Shown piece after piece: positions 7,978 to 16,641 of a stretch of 64,000 nucleotides of DNA; the first letter of the stretch is position 1; the number at the start of each line of letters is the position of its first letter. Position numbers and translations under genes: made by a program. The DNA lies in NCBI RefSeq assembly GCF_008974245.1, contig NZ_BBZI01000008.1, forward strand, positions 124,001-188,000, read 5' to 3'. The stretch is from Streptomyces abyssomicinicus. Its GTDB lineage: Bacteria; Actinomycetota; Actinomycetes; Streptomycetales; Streptomycetaceae. The notes beneath the pieces are model-generated. The model searched no databases. It saw nothing but the letters and a program-made list of their open reading frames with translations, and had not been told where the DNA came from.

Positions 7978-9299
7978 TTGCTGTCCGGCACCTTCCAGTC
8001 GAACCGCGCCTTGATCGCCGCGCCGTGCGCCGGGAGGTCCTCGGCCTCGGCGAGGGTGACCACGGTGCGCGCCACGTCGGCCAGCGCGTCGCGGCTGTAG
8101 TCGACAATGTGGATGCCGCGCAGGAAGGACTGCACGGACAGGCCGGAGGAGTGGCAGGCGCAGCCGCCGGTGGGCAGCACGTGGTTGGAGCCGGCCGCGT
8201 AGTCGCCCAGCGAGACCGGGGACCAGGGGCCGACGAAGACGGCGCCCGCGTTCGTTACGCGGTCGGCGACGGCGGCGGCGTCGGCGGTCTGGATCTCCAG
8301 GTGCTCGGCGCCGTAGGCGTCGACCACCCTCAGGCCCTCCTCCAGGCCGTCGGTCAGGACGATCGCGGACTGCCGGCCGGCCAGCGCCGGGGTGATCCGC
8401 TCGGTGACGTGCTTGCTCGCCTCGACCTGCGGCTTGAGTTCGCGCTCGACGGCCTCGGCCAGCGCCTCGGAGTCGGTGACCAGCACGGCGGCGGCCAGCG
8501 GGTCGTGCTCGGCCTGGCTGATCAGGTCGGCGGCGACGTGGACCGGGTCGGCGGTGTCGTCGGCGAGGATGGCGATCTCGGTCGGGCCGGCCTCGGCGTC
8601 GATGCCGATCTTTCCGGTGAAGTACCGCTTGGCGGCGGCGACCCAGATGTTGCCGGGGCCGGTGACCATGTCGGCGGGCGGGCAGGACTCGGTGCCGTAC
8701 GCGAACATCGCGACGGCGGTGGCGCCGCCGGCCGCGTACACCTCGTCGACGCCGAGCAGGGCGCAGGCGGCGAGGATGGTCGGGTGCGGCAGGCCGCCGA
8801 ACTCCTTCTGGGCGGGCGAGGCGACGGCGAGCGAGGGCACGCCGGCCTCCTGCGCGGGCACCACGTTCATCACCACGGACGACGGGTACACCGAGCGTCC
8901 GCCGGGCACGTAGAGACCGACCCGCTGGACCGGCACCCACTTCTCGGTGACCGAGCCGCCGGGGACGACCTGGGTGGTGTGCGTGGTGCGGCGCTGGGCG
9001 CGGTGCACCATGCGGGAGCGGCGGATCGACTCCTCGAGGGCGGCGCGGACCTCGGGGTCCAGCTCCCGCAACGCCTCGGTGAGCGCGGCGGCCGGGACGC
9101 GCACGGTCTCCAGGCGCACCCCGTCGAACTTCTCGGCGAAGTCGATCAGTGCCGCGTCGCCACGATGATGCACGTCCTCGCAGATCGGCCGCACCTTCTC
9201 CAGGGCGACGGACACGTCGAAGTCGGCTCGGGGCAGCAGGGCGCGCAGGGCGGGACCCTCGGGGAGGGCGTCGCCGCGCAGATCGATTCGGGAGATCAC
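7974..9299 (-). CDS. hisD: Histidinol dehydrogenase
   Basis: Zn- and NAD-dependent four-electron oxidation of histidinol to histidine, the last pathway step. The 441-aa protein has the NAD-binding GPGNIWVAAAKRYF, the AGPTEIAILAD stretch, and the catalytic Glu-His pair in YGAEHLEIQ. First gene of the his operon; a GTG start with GGGGGC just upstream and the sequence GAGAAT close by, so the 5' untranslated part may be very short. Confidence 0.97.
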   Translation of the reverse strand: MISRIDLRGDALPEGPALRALLPRADFDVSVALEKVRPICEDVHHRGDAALIDFAEKFDGVRLETVRVPAAALTEALRELDPEVRAALEESIRRSRMVHRAQRRTTHTTQVVPGGSVTEKWVPVQRVGLYVPGGRSVYPSSVVMNVVPAQEAGVPSLAVASPAQKEFGGLPHPTILAACALLGVDEVYAAGGATAVAMFAYGTESCPPADMVTGPGNIWVAAAKRYFTGKIGIDAEAGPTEIAILADDTADPVHVAADLISQAEHDPLAAAVLVTDSEALAEAVERELKPQVEASKHVTERITPALAGRQSAIVLTDGLEEGLRVVDAYGAEHLEIQTADAAAVADRVTNAGAVFVGPWSPVSLGDYAAGSNHVLPTGGCACHSSGLSVQSFLRGIHIVDYSRDALADVARTVVTLAEAEDLPAHGAAIKARFDWKVPDSK

Positions 9300-9339
9300 G
9301 CCCCCAATTCTCTCAGACCCGCGGAGGGACCGGCGTCAC

Positions 9340-9356
9340 GTATCAGCGGCTGATAC
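9340..9356. promoter_or_regulatory. Palindrome between hisD and a divergent gene
   Basis: GTATCAGC, one central G, then GCTGATAC: perfect 8-bp arms. It lies 41 bp upstream of the hisD start in the 234-bp divergent intergenic region. Size and position fit a dimeric repressor operator for the his operon; the regulator is unknown. Confidence 0.45.
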
Positions 9357-9533
9357 GGGCGCGCGCGGGGCGGCGGTCCGCGCGCCGTCGCGCGGCGGAC
9401 CCCCTCGGGACCCCCTCGGCCGTCCGGCGGACAAAGTTCACCGTCACCCAAGGTGTTCATATGGTCACGTTCGGGCATGACCCGCAGTAACACCGATGAA
9501 CGCGGGTCCATCAGCGTGTGTCCGGAGGAGGGT

Positions 9534-11138
9534 GTGAGTGCCGTGACCGAGAATGGCGCCGTCTTCCCCGACGGAGGGATCCGGGCCGACGGACTGCCCG
9601 GGGACCTCACGGCGGCCGAGTCGGGGATGTGGCAGGCCTTCCGCGACGGCAGCGTCTACGACCTGCGTCACGGAGACCCGGTGGTGGACGATCCGCACGG
9701 GCGCCACCCCTGGGGTCCGGAGCGCTCCGTCCGTGCCCGCATCGTCTGCTGGCTGCTGCTGGACGGCCCGCCGGCGCTGGCGGGCCGGGTGTCGGCGCTG
9801 AAGCTGGTGGGGGTGCGGGTCACCGGCCCGCTCGACCTGGCGGGCGGCACGGTCGAGCCGTACGTGCAGATGGAGGACTGCCGGTTCGACCAGGAGATCC
9901 TGCTCCCGGAGGCCAGGTTCACCACCGTGCGGCTGGAGAACTGCGCGGTCCCCCGGCTGGAGGCGGCCCGCCTGCACACCGAGGGCGACCTGCACCTGCC
10001 GCGCTGCCGCTTCGCCCGCGGGATCCGCCTCTCCGACGCCCGCATCGGCACCGACCTGCTGCTCAGCCAGGCGGTGGTGCGCCACGACCGGCACGGGCGC
10101 TCGCTGTCCGCGGACGGCATGACGGTGGGGCAGGACCTCCAGGCCGACCTGCTGGAGTCGCACGGCGAGCTGGGCATGCGTTCAGCGGAGGTGGGCGCCT
10201 CGCTGAGCCTGCGCGGCGCCCGGCTGGCCAACCCCTACGCCCGGCTCGCCCTCAACGCCCCCCAGCTGACCGTGGGCCGCGCCCTCTACCTGACGCCCGC
10301 GGGGGTCGGCGCGGGGCAGCCGGGCGGGGTCACCCCGGCGCGCGGCACCCGGGTCCAGCCCTTCGAGTGCCTGGGCGGGGTGCGGCTGGACGACGGGCGG
10401 TTCGGCGACTCGGTGGACCTGCGGGCCGCCCGGTTCGACCTCACCGCCGAACAGGAGCTGTCGCTGCGCCGGGTGCAGACGCCGGAGCTGCGCTTCCTCC
10501 CGGTGCGGCCGCGGCGGGGACGGGTGGTGCTGTCCGGGGCCCGGGTGGGCAATCTGGTCGACCGGGCGGAGAGCTGGCCAGGGCCGGGCCGCCTGCACAT
10601 GGGCGGGTTCGCCTACGAGAACCTGGTCCCGCAGGGCCCGTTCACCCTGGAGCAGCGTCTGGAGTGGCTGGCCGCGGCGACCCCCGAGTACAGCCCGGAG
10701 CCGTACGAACTGCTGGCCACGGTGCTGCGCGGCGGCGGCGAGGACGAGGACGCCCGGGAGGTGCTGCTGGCCAAGCAGCGCCGCCGCCGGGAGACGCTGC
10801 CACCGGCGGCCAAGGTCTGGGGGTACGCGCAGGACATCACCGTCGCCTACGGCTACCGCCCGGCCCGGGCGGCGGTGTGGATGGCCGTCCTGTGGGCGGC
10901 GAGCACGGTGCTGTTCTCCCAGGCCGATCCGACACCGGCCCGGCTCGACGAGCACCCGCCCTGGAGCGCGGCGCTCTTCTCCCTGGACCTGCTGCTGCCG
11001 GTGATCGACCTCGGACACGCCACGGCCTGGCACCTGCAGGGGGTGTGGCAGTGGATGGCCTCCGTGCTGATCCTGCTGGGCTGGGGTCTGGCCACGGCGG
11101 TGGCGGCCGGGGCCACCCGCCTGCTGGGCCGGCACTGA
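9534..11138 (+). CDS. Pentapeptide-repeat-like membrane protein
   Basis: A 534-aa protein I can place only by architecture. Residues ~80-370 carry spaced motifs such as CRFDQEILLPEARF, LHLPRCRFARGIRLSDARIG and LDDGRFGDSVDLRAARF, which suggest a right-handed beta-helix of pentapeptide type. The last ~100 residues hold two or three hydrophobic helices (AAVWMAVLWAASTVLF, WMASVLILLGWGLATAV). GTG at 9534 was chosen because GGAGGAGG ends 3-5 nt upstream; GTG at 9543 is an alternative. Automated annotations often call relatives 'oxidoreductase', but no nucleotide-binding motif is visible. Confidence 0.75.
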   Translation: MSAVTENGAVFPDGGIRADGLPGDLTAAESGMWQAFRDGSVYDLRHGDPVVDDPHGRHPWGPERSVRARIVCWLLLDGPPALAGRVSALKLVGVRVTGPLDLAGGTVEPYVQMEDCRFDQEILLPEARFTTVRLENCAVPRLEAARLHTEGDLHLPRCRFARGIRLSDARIGTDLLLSQAVVRHDRHGRSLSADGMTVGQDLQADLLESHGELGMRSAEVGASLSLRGARLANPYARLALNAPQLTVGRALYLTPAGVGAGQPGGVTPARGTRVQPFECLGGVRLDDGRFGDSVDLRAARFDLTAEQELSLRRVQTPELRFLPVRPRRGRVVLSGARVGNLVDRAESWPGPGRLHMGGFAYENLVPQGPFTLEQRLEWLAAATPEYSPEPYELLATVLRGGGEDEDAREVLLAKQRRRRETLPPAAKVWGYAQDITVAYGYRPARAAVWMAVLWAASTVLFSQADPTPARLDEHPPWSAALFSLDLLLPVIDLGHATAWHLQGVWQWMASVLILLGWGLATAVAAGATRLLGRH

Positions 11139-11207
11139 CCGCCTCCCGCCCGCGGGCCTGCGACCGCGGCGCGGGTCCGGCGGCCGCGCGCATTAGGCTT
11201 TTGCGCC

Positions 11208-11948
11208 GTGACCACCCTGCGGCTGCCGCTGTTTCCCCTGAACATGGTCCTGTTCCCCGGGCTCGTGCTTCCTCTGAACGTCTTCGAGGAGCGGTACCGG
11301 GCCATGATGCGCGATCTGCTCCTGGTGCCCGAGGAGGCGCCGCGCCGGTTCGCCGTGGTCGCCATCCGGGACGGCCACGAGGTGGCGCCGAGCGCTCCCG
11401 GCATGCCGGACCCGACGGCGCTCCCCGAGCGCGGCCCGGCCGCGGGCTTCGCCGCGGACCCGGCGAACTCCTTCCACTCGGTGTGCTGCGTGGCCGACGT
11501 GGCGACGATCCGGGAGCGCGAGGACGGGACCTACGAGGTGCTGGCCACCGGCACCAGGCGGGCCAGGCTGCGCTCCGTGGACGCCTCCGGCCCCTACCTC
11601 ACGGGCGAGCTGGAGGAGCTGCCCGAGGAGGAGGGCGACGGGGCCGGGGCGCTCGCGGAGGGCGTGCTGCGGTCGTTCCGGCAGTACCAGAAGCGGCTGG
11701 CGGGCGCGAGCGAGCGGTCGCTGTCCTCGGCGGCCGAGCTCCCGGACGAGCCGTCGGTGGTCTCGTACCTGGTGGCGGCGGCCATGGTGCTGGACACGCC
11801 GACCAAGCAGCGGCTGCTGCAGACCCCGGACACGGCGTCCCGGCTCCGGGACGAGCTGCGGCTGCTGCGGCAGGAGGCCTCGATCATCCGCAGCCTTCCC
11901 TCCCTCCCGGCCGGCGACCTCACCCGGACCCCGACCAGCCTGAACTGA
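11208..11948 (+). CDS. LON peptidase substrate-binding domain protein
   Basis: A 246-aa protein that is essentially only the Lon N-terminal domain: it opens LRLPLFPLNMVLFPGLVLPLNVFEERYRAM and has no AAA or Ser-Lys protease part. Such stand-alone LON-SB proteins are common in actinobacteria and their substrate is unknown. The GTG start is 69 bp after the previous stop. A cytoplasmic location is expected, as there is no signal or membrane segment. Confidence 0.88.
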   Translation: MTTLRLPLFPLNMVLFPGLVLPLNVFEERYRAMMRDLLLVPEEAPRRFAVVAIRDGHEVAPSAPGMPDPTALPERGPAAGFAADPANSFHSVCCVADVATIREREDGTYEVLATGTRRARLRSVDASGPYLTGELEELPEEEGDGAGALAEGVLRSFRQYQKRLAGASERSLSSAAELPDEPSVVSYLVAAAMVLDTPTKQRLLQTPDTASRLRDELRLLRQEASIIRSLPSLPAGDLTRTPTSLN

Positions 11949-12000
11949 CCCGGCGCCGGACCGAGCGGCCCGCCCCGGCCCTCCCGCCACCCGCACGGGC

Positions 12001-12990
12001 GTGGTCGTGGCCGGCAGCCCGCACGGCTCCGTGCACGGCCGCCCGCACGGCCTGGGCGGCCGTGCACCCGATCACCGTCACAGGGCCCCACCGGCCCCCT
12101 GGCCGCCACCCACCAGGGCACACGACCACACCGACACGCACCGCCCGTGCCCTGCACACGGCCCCGCGCCGCCCGCGCCCGTGCGCGCAGCGCCCGCACG
12201 GCGAGGGCGGCCCGCACCGGATGACCACCCGCGGGCACCGCCCGTGCCCCCACCGGCCTCCTGGCCCCGCCGCACCGGCCCGCGAACGCATCGGCCCCCA
12301 CCACCCACCCACCCCACACCCCGCACACAGGCCCCGCGCCGCCCGACCCCGTGCGCGCAGCGCCCGCACGGCCGCGGGCTTGGGTGGCATACACGCGGAT
12401 GACCGCCCATGCCCATGCCCGTACCCCCACCGGCCCCTGGCCCCCCGCACCGGCGCACCGGTTGGCGCACCAGCGCATCGGCACCGCCGCCTATGCCCTG
12501 AACGCAGGCCGTCAGCCGCCGTGGGGGCCGACTCCGTGCGCCGCCCGCGCGGGCGCGCGGCGGCCCGGCCATCACCGGACGCCCCACAGGGCCCCACCGG
12601 CCCCCTGGCCGCCACCCACCAGGGCAATACGACCGCGTCGGCGCGCACCGCCCGCACCCTGCCCGCAGCCCCCGTCCCGGCCGGCCCCGCGCGCTGCCCG
12701 CATGAGGCACGGACAGGGCCACCCTCCACCGGATGACCGCCCACAGAGCCCCGCCCGCACCCCGCCAGGGGCCCGTCCGCTCCCGGCCGGCGCCCTGAAT
12801 GCCGCCGCCGCACGGCGCACGACCGCATCGGCACACCCGTCCAGGCCCTCGACGCAGGCCGTCGGCAGCATGCCGACCCACGCCCGTACGCGCCGCGCGC
12901 ACGGGCGTGGGCGGCCCGGATGGCCGCCCGCAGGCGCCGCCCATGCCCCCACCGGCTCCCTGACGGCCGCACGCACGGCCGCACGCCGGC
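12001..12990. repeat. Degenerate ~170-bp tandem repeat array
   Basis: The 1.3-kb gap between the LON-domain gene and ybaK contains about six imperfect units. Landmarks recur in a fixed order: a GGATGACCGCCC-like block, then CACCGGCCCCTGG (at 12089, 12251, 12429, 12595 and 12950), a GACCGCATCGGCAC-like block, GACGCAGGCCGTC, and GTGCGCGCAGCGCCCGCACGG (exact at 12181 and 12351). Spacing is 162-178 bp. A 42-bp segment is identical at 12079-12120 and 12585-12626. The copy spacing is not a multiple of three, so I read the tract as non-coding despite long open frames on both strands. It has no resemblance to a CRISPR array. Confidence 0.8.
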
Positions 12991-13011
12991 CGGCTCGCCA
13001 TGCCGGCACCC

Positions 13012-13032
13012 GTCACCCGGGGCCCGGGTGAC
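13012..13032. promoter_or_regulatory. Perfect palindrome upstream of ybaK
   Basis: GTCACCCGGG, one G, then CCCGGGTGAC: 10-bp arms at the right end of the repeat tract, 231 bp before the ybaK start. It may be an operator or a hairpin ending transcription through the repeats. Confidence 0.4.
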
Positions 13033-13263
13033 GCCGCCCGGGCACCCTGGGGCGCCGGGCCGGCGGTTCGGGGCCGTGGCCGCCGTCGCGGACCGGACCG
13101 GAAGGGCCCCGCCGCCCGGGGCGGGGAAGGCCGGGGGTACCACCGCGGCGCGGATCATCCTCCGGACGACGTCGCCGCCCCCGGCGGCCCCGCACTACGC
13201 TGCGGACCGGCCCACCCCGGCCTCCACCGCCCCACGGTGGACCCCGCGGCGGAAGACAGGAAG

Positions 13264-13764
13264 ATGGCGAAGAAGTCGAAGAAGCAGCAGTCCGGCGGAA
13301 CGCCCGCCACGGTCGCCCTGACCGATGCCGGGGTGCCGTTCACCGTGCACGCCTACGAACACGACCCCGCCCACCCCTCCTACGGCGAGGAGGCCGCCGA
13401 GGCGATGGGGGTGTCCCCGGACCGGGTGTTCAAGACGCTGGTCGCGGACGTCGACGGCTCGCTGGTGGTGGCCGTCGTGCCGGTGGCCGGGTCGCTGGAC
13501 CTGAAGGCGCTGGCCTCCGCGGTGGGCGGCAAGCGGGCGGCGATGGCGGACCCCGCGCTGGCCGAGCGGACCACGGGCTACGTGCGGGGCGGGATCTCCC
13601 CGCTGGGCCAGCGCAAGAAGCTGCCGACGGTGCTCGACGCGTCCGCGGAGGGTCACGGGACGATCTGCGTCTCGGCCGGGCGGCGCGGTCTCGAGGTGGA
13701 GCTGGCCCCGGCGGACCTGGCGTCGCTCACCTCCGCGGCGCTGGCGCCGATCGGTCGCGCCTAG
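13264..13764 (+). CDS. ybaK: Cys-tRNA(Pro) deacylase, YbaK/EbsC family
   Basis: Trans-editing protein that hydrolyses mischarged Cys-tRNA(Pro). The 166-aa product has the INS/YbaK domain: conserved Lys in DRVFKTLVAD (~residues 54-63), LDLKALASAVGGKRAAMADP, and the GGISPLGQRKKLPTVLDASA loop. The ATG follows AGGAAG, and the N-terminus MAKKSKKQQ is basic and probably flexible. Stands alone after the repeat tract. Confidence 0.92.
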   Translation: MAKKSKKQQSGGTPATVALTDAGVPFTVHAYEHDPAHPSYGEEAAEAMGVSPDRVFKTLVADVDGSLVVAVVPVAGSLDLKALASAVGGKRAAMADPALAERTTGYVRGGISPLGQRKKLPTVLDASAEGHGTICVSAGRRGLEVELAPADLASLTSAALAPIGRA

Positions 13765-13825
13765 GGCCGCGAGGCCGTCGCGGGGTGTGTACCGGCCGCC
13801 GCGGGGCCGGGTCCGCCGCCCCGCC

Positions 13826-14629
13826 TCACTTGGCGGGCCGGGCGTCCTCCGCGTCGCCCTCGGCGGGTTCCGCCGCCCACCGCTCCGCGTCGGTCTCGTC
13901 GCGCGGCACCAGCAGGGCCGTCAGCGCCAGGTGCACCAGCAGGGCCACCACCGGCCAGGCCACCAGCGCGCTGACCGCGTGGAGTTCCAGCGGGGCGTCG
14001 AACCGCACGCCCGCTCCCACCTCACGGGCGTGCGCCGCCACGTCCGCGGTGGGGCCGAGGGAGGCGCCGGCCTGCCAGGCCACCAGTGACCCGAGCAGCC
14101 CGCCGGCGCACAGTCCGGCCGCCACCGGCACACCGCCCCGCCGCACGAGCAGGAACACCAGCCCGCCGCTGAGGAGTCCGAAGCCGGCGGCGAGCAGGGT
14201 GAACGTTCCGTCCGCGCCGACCGCCTGTTCGCCCTCGATCTCCGCGAGGTAGGCGACCCATCTGCCGTCGGACACCTCGCCGACCAGCGGCACCCGCGGC
14301 GCCAGCCAGACCCAGAGCAGCCCCAGCAGCAGTCCCGCGGCGGTGAGCGCGGCGAGGACCAGCGCGGCCTGGCGCAGCTCGGTCCGCAGACCGGGGCCGC
14401 CCTCCAGGTAGGCCCGCAGCGCGGAGCGGGGGGCGAACCGGTGGGAGCCGCCGGCACCGGCCGTCGCGCCCGCGGAGCCGCCGCCGGAGCCGTCGCCGGA
14501 GCCGTCGCCCTGCGCGGCGGGCTGCGCCCCGCCGGGGGTCCGGTCGGCGCCGTGGGCCGTGGCCCCCTGCGCGGTGGCGTTGTGAGACTCGGACTGCGGG
14601 TGCGGCGGAGGAGTCAGAGGTGCGGTCAC
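13826..14629 (-). CDS. Four-helix membrane protein, DUF2567-like
   Basis: A 267-aa protein with a ~70-residue Gly/Ala/Ser-rich N-terminus, then four hydrophobic segments (LVLAALTAAGLLLGLLWVWL, FTLLAAGFGLLSGGLVFLLV, PVAAGLCAGGLLGSLVAW and VSALVAWPVVALLVHLALTALLV). The layout resembles the actinobacterial DUF2567 family. The GTG start has no strong ribosome site, so a later start is possible. It follows the ABC permease by 34 bp on the same strand and may be an accessory of that exporter; this is inference. Confidence 0.7.
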   Translation of the reverse strand: MTAPLTPPPHPQSESHNATAQGATAHGADRTPGGAQPAAQGDGSGDGSGGGSAGATAGAGGSHRFAPRSALRAYLEGGPGLRTELRQAALVLAALTAAGLLLGLLWVWLAPRVPLVGEVSDGRWVAYLAEIEGEQAVGADGTFTLLAAGFGLLSGGLVFLLVRRGGVPVAAGLCAGGLLGSLVAWQAGASLGPTADVAAHAREVGAGVRFDAPLELHAVSALVAWPVVALLVHLALTALLVPRDETDAERWAAEPAEGDAEDARPAK

Positions 14630-14663
14630 CCTGACATCGTGCCAGGCGTCGGCGGCCGGCGCG

Positions 14664-15503
14664 TCACCGGACGGCGGCCCTGCGGTAGGCCCAGGTGGCC
14701 ACGGCCAGCGAGACCACGCCGACGGCGGCGCAGACGGTGAGGTCGCCGAGCACCCGTGCCCAGTCCGGCCGCGCCCCGAAGGAGCGGGTGAACGCCTCCA
14801 CCGCGTAGGTGGACGGCAGCAGGTCCCGGGCCAGGGCCACCACCTGCGGCATCCGGGAGGCGGGCAGCACGCCCAGCAGGAGCGCCCCCGACATGCCGAG
14901 CTGCCCCAGCAGGGTGGCCAGCTCCGGCCGGGGCGCGAGCAGCCCGCAGGCCGCCCCGAGCCCGGCCAGCGCGGCCCCGGCGAGCGGGATGACCGCGGCC
15001 AGCACCCACAGATGGGTGAGCGGCAGCCCGAACAGCAGACAGCCGAAGACCGCGGTGACCACGGTGCCGGGCACGGTGAACGAGGCGTAGGCCGCCGCCG
15101 CTCCCAGCACCACCGCGGCGGGCGGCACCGGCAGGGTGGCGTAGTGGTCGAGTCCGCCGCTGGCCCGCAGCTGCCCGAAGTACTGGGAGAGCAGGTTGAG
15201 CGCGACGAAGGCGACGACCAGCACGGAGGAGCCCGCCACCACGGCCCGCGCCTCGGCGCCGCCGTCCACCACGCCCCGCATCAGGATCATGATGCCGACG
15301 GACTGGAAGGTGGCCACGAAGAGGAGCGGGATCCGCGCCACCCGCGCCCGGGAGAGCTGGGCCCGGTAGACGGCGCCCAGGGCGGGCCACAGCCGGGCCC
15401 GCGGCCCCAGCTCGGCGACGGCCTCCGCGGCGCCCTCCGCCCGCGGGGCCGCGGGCGGCGCCGGAGCCGTGCCCGGCAGGGTCTCGGCGGGTACGACGCT
15501 CAC
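14664..15503 (-). CDS. ABC-2 type transporter permease
   Basis: Membrane subunit of an ABC exporter whose ATPase is encoded directly upstream. About six hydrophobic segments are seen, in the order expected of ABC-2 permeases: IPLLFVATFQSVGIMILM, SVLVVAFVALNLLSQYF, VVLGAAAAYASFTV, LTHLWVLAAVIPLAGAALAGLGAACGLLA, LLGQLGMSGALLLGVLPAS and VCAAVGVVSLAVATWAYRRA. I chose the GTG preceded by GAGGAG with 6-nt spacing (protein MSVVPAETLPG). The longer frame starts at a GTG at 15524, inside a 17-bp duplication. Substrate unknown. Confidence 0.82.
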   Translation of the reverse strand: MSVVPAETLPGTAPAPPAAPRAEGAAEAVAELGPRARLWPALGAVYRAQLSRARVARIPLLFVATFQSVGIMILMRGVVDGGAEARAVVAGSSVLVVAFVALNLLSQYFGQLRASGGLDHYATLPVPPAAVVLGAAAAYASFTVPGTVVTAVFGCLLFGLPLTHLWVLAAVIPLAGAALAGLGAACGLLAPRPELATLLGQLGMSGALLLGVLPASRMPQVVALARDLLPSTYAVEAFTRSFGARPDWARVLGDLTVCAAVGVVSLAVATWAYRRAAVR

Positions 15504-15516
15504 AGGCTGCTCCTCA

Positions 15517-15550
15517 TCGTCCACACGGTCGGCTCGTCCACACGGTCGGC
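15517..15550. repeat. 17-bp perfect tandem duplication at permease 5' end
   Basis: TCGTCCACACGGTCGGC is present twice, back to back, in the 57-bp stretch between the ABC ATPase stop and the permease start. Each copy begins with TCGTCCACA, a match to the relaxed Streptomyces DnaA-box consensus. Confidence 0.8.
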
Positions 15551-15560
15551 CACGCCCGCC

Positions 15561-16574
15561 TCATGCCTTCACCAGCCCGCGCGCCTCGCCGCCGAGCGCC
15601 AGGTAGACGTCCTCCAGACTGGGCGTGGCCAGCGTGAAGTCGTCCAGGGCGGCGAAGGCGGCCCCGCCGGTGACCGCGCCGACGGCGGCCCGCGCCTCCT
15701 CGGGGGCGAGCCGCAGCGTCCAGCGGCGGCCCGACTCGACGGCCCGGCCGCGCAGCGCCGCCACCTCGGGCACGTGCAGCGGCGCCCGTTCGCGCCAGAC
15801 GAGGTCGACGCGGACCTCGTCGGCGACGCGTTCCTTGAGTCCGGAGGGCGAGTCGCAGGCGATGACCCGGCCCCGGTCGAGCACGGCGACCCGGTCCAGC
15901 ACGGTCTCCGCCTCGATGACGTTGTGGGTGACCAGCAGCACCGTCGCCCCGTGCTCGGCGCGGCGGCGGTCGACGGCGGACCAGACGGCGCGGCGGGCGA
16001 CCGGGTCCATGCCGGTGGTGGGCTCGTCGAGGACCAGCAGCGGCCGCTCGCCGACCAGGGCGGTGGCGAAGCAGGCGAGCCGGCGCTGGCCTCCGGAGAG
16101 CTTGCGCAGCGGGCGCCCGGCGATCGGGCCGAGGCCGAGTTCGTCGAGGACGGCGTCGCGCTCCGCGCGGGCGGTGCGGGTGTCCAGGCCGCGCAGCCGG
16201 CCGGTGGTCTCCGCGGCCAGCGAGACGGTCAGCTCGTCGAGGGCGGTGGACTCCTGGCCGAGGTAGGCGAGGAGCCGCGAGGCGCGCTCGGGGTGGCGGA
16301 CGACGTCGTGGCCGTAGAGGGTGACGCTGCCGCGGTCGGGCCGCATCAGGCCGGTGATCTGCCGGACCAGGGTGGACTTGCCGGCGCCGTTGGGGCCGAG
16401 CAGGCCGAAGATCTCGCCCCGGTGGACGTCCAGGCTGACGGCGTCGGTGGCCCGCACCTCGGGCGTGCCGGGCGCGCCGCGGCGGCCCCGGCCGGCCGGA
16501 TAGGTCTTGGTGAGGTCACGCACCGCGCACACGACCTCAGGACGCGGGGACGGCGGTGCGGGGCGTTCGTTCAC
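15561..16574 (-). CDS. ABC transporter ATP-binding protein
   Basis: A 337-aa ATPase subunit with Walker A GPNGAGKST (~residues 59-67), the signature KLSGGQRRLACFATALV, Walker B LLVLDEPTTGMDP and the switch His in VLLVTHNVIEAE. The C-terminal ~80 residues form the extra domain seen in drug or lipid exporters of the DrrA/CcmA type. It is followed by its permease. Export of a small molecule is likely from the family, but nothing in the neighbourhood names the substrate. Confidence 0.92.
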   Translation of the reverse strand: MNERPAPPSPRPEVVCAVRDLTKTYPAGRGRRGAPGTPEVRATDAVSLDVHRGEIFGLLGPNGAGKSTLVRQITGLMRPDRGSVTLYGHDVVRHPERASRLLAYLGQESTALDELTVSLAAETTGRLRGLDTRTARAERDAVLDELGLGPIAGRPLRKLSGGQRRLACFATALVGERPLLVLDEPTTGMDPVARRAVWSAVDRRRAEHGATVLLVTHNVIEAETVLDRVAVLDRGRVIACDSPSGLKERVADEVRVDLVWRERAPLHVPEVAALRGRAVESGRRWTLRLAPEEARAAVGAVTGGAAFAALDDFTLATPSLEDVYLALGGEARGLVKA

Positions 16575-16641
16575 GAGGGATGAGCCTACGGGGTGCCCGA
16601 CTCGGCCCGAAATCCGACCCGGCTCCCCCGGGTCCGCCTCG

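Noticed and set aside
9518..12736. 1072-aa open frame on the plus strand
   Set aside because: It covers the pentapeptide-like and LON-domain genes in another frame; composition is that of a GC-rich shadow.
12001..12990. CRISPR array
   Set aside because: Units are degenerate over their whole length with no constant short repeat and unique spacers, and no cas gene is near.
11920..13158. 412-aa open frame on the minus strand through the repeat tract
   Set aside because: It is Arg/Gly/Ala-rich, other frames on both strands are also open, the repeat spacing shifts the frame between units, and no ribosome site or known domain is seen.
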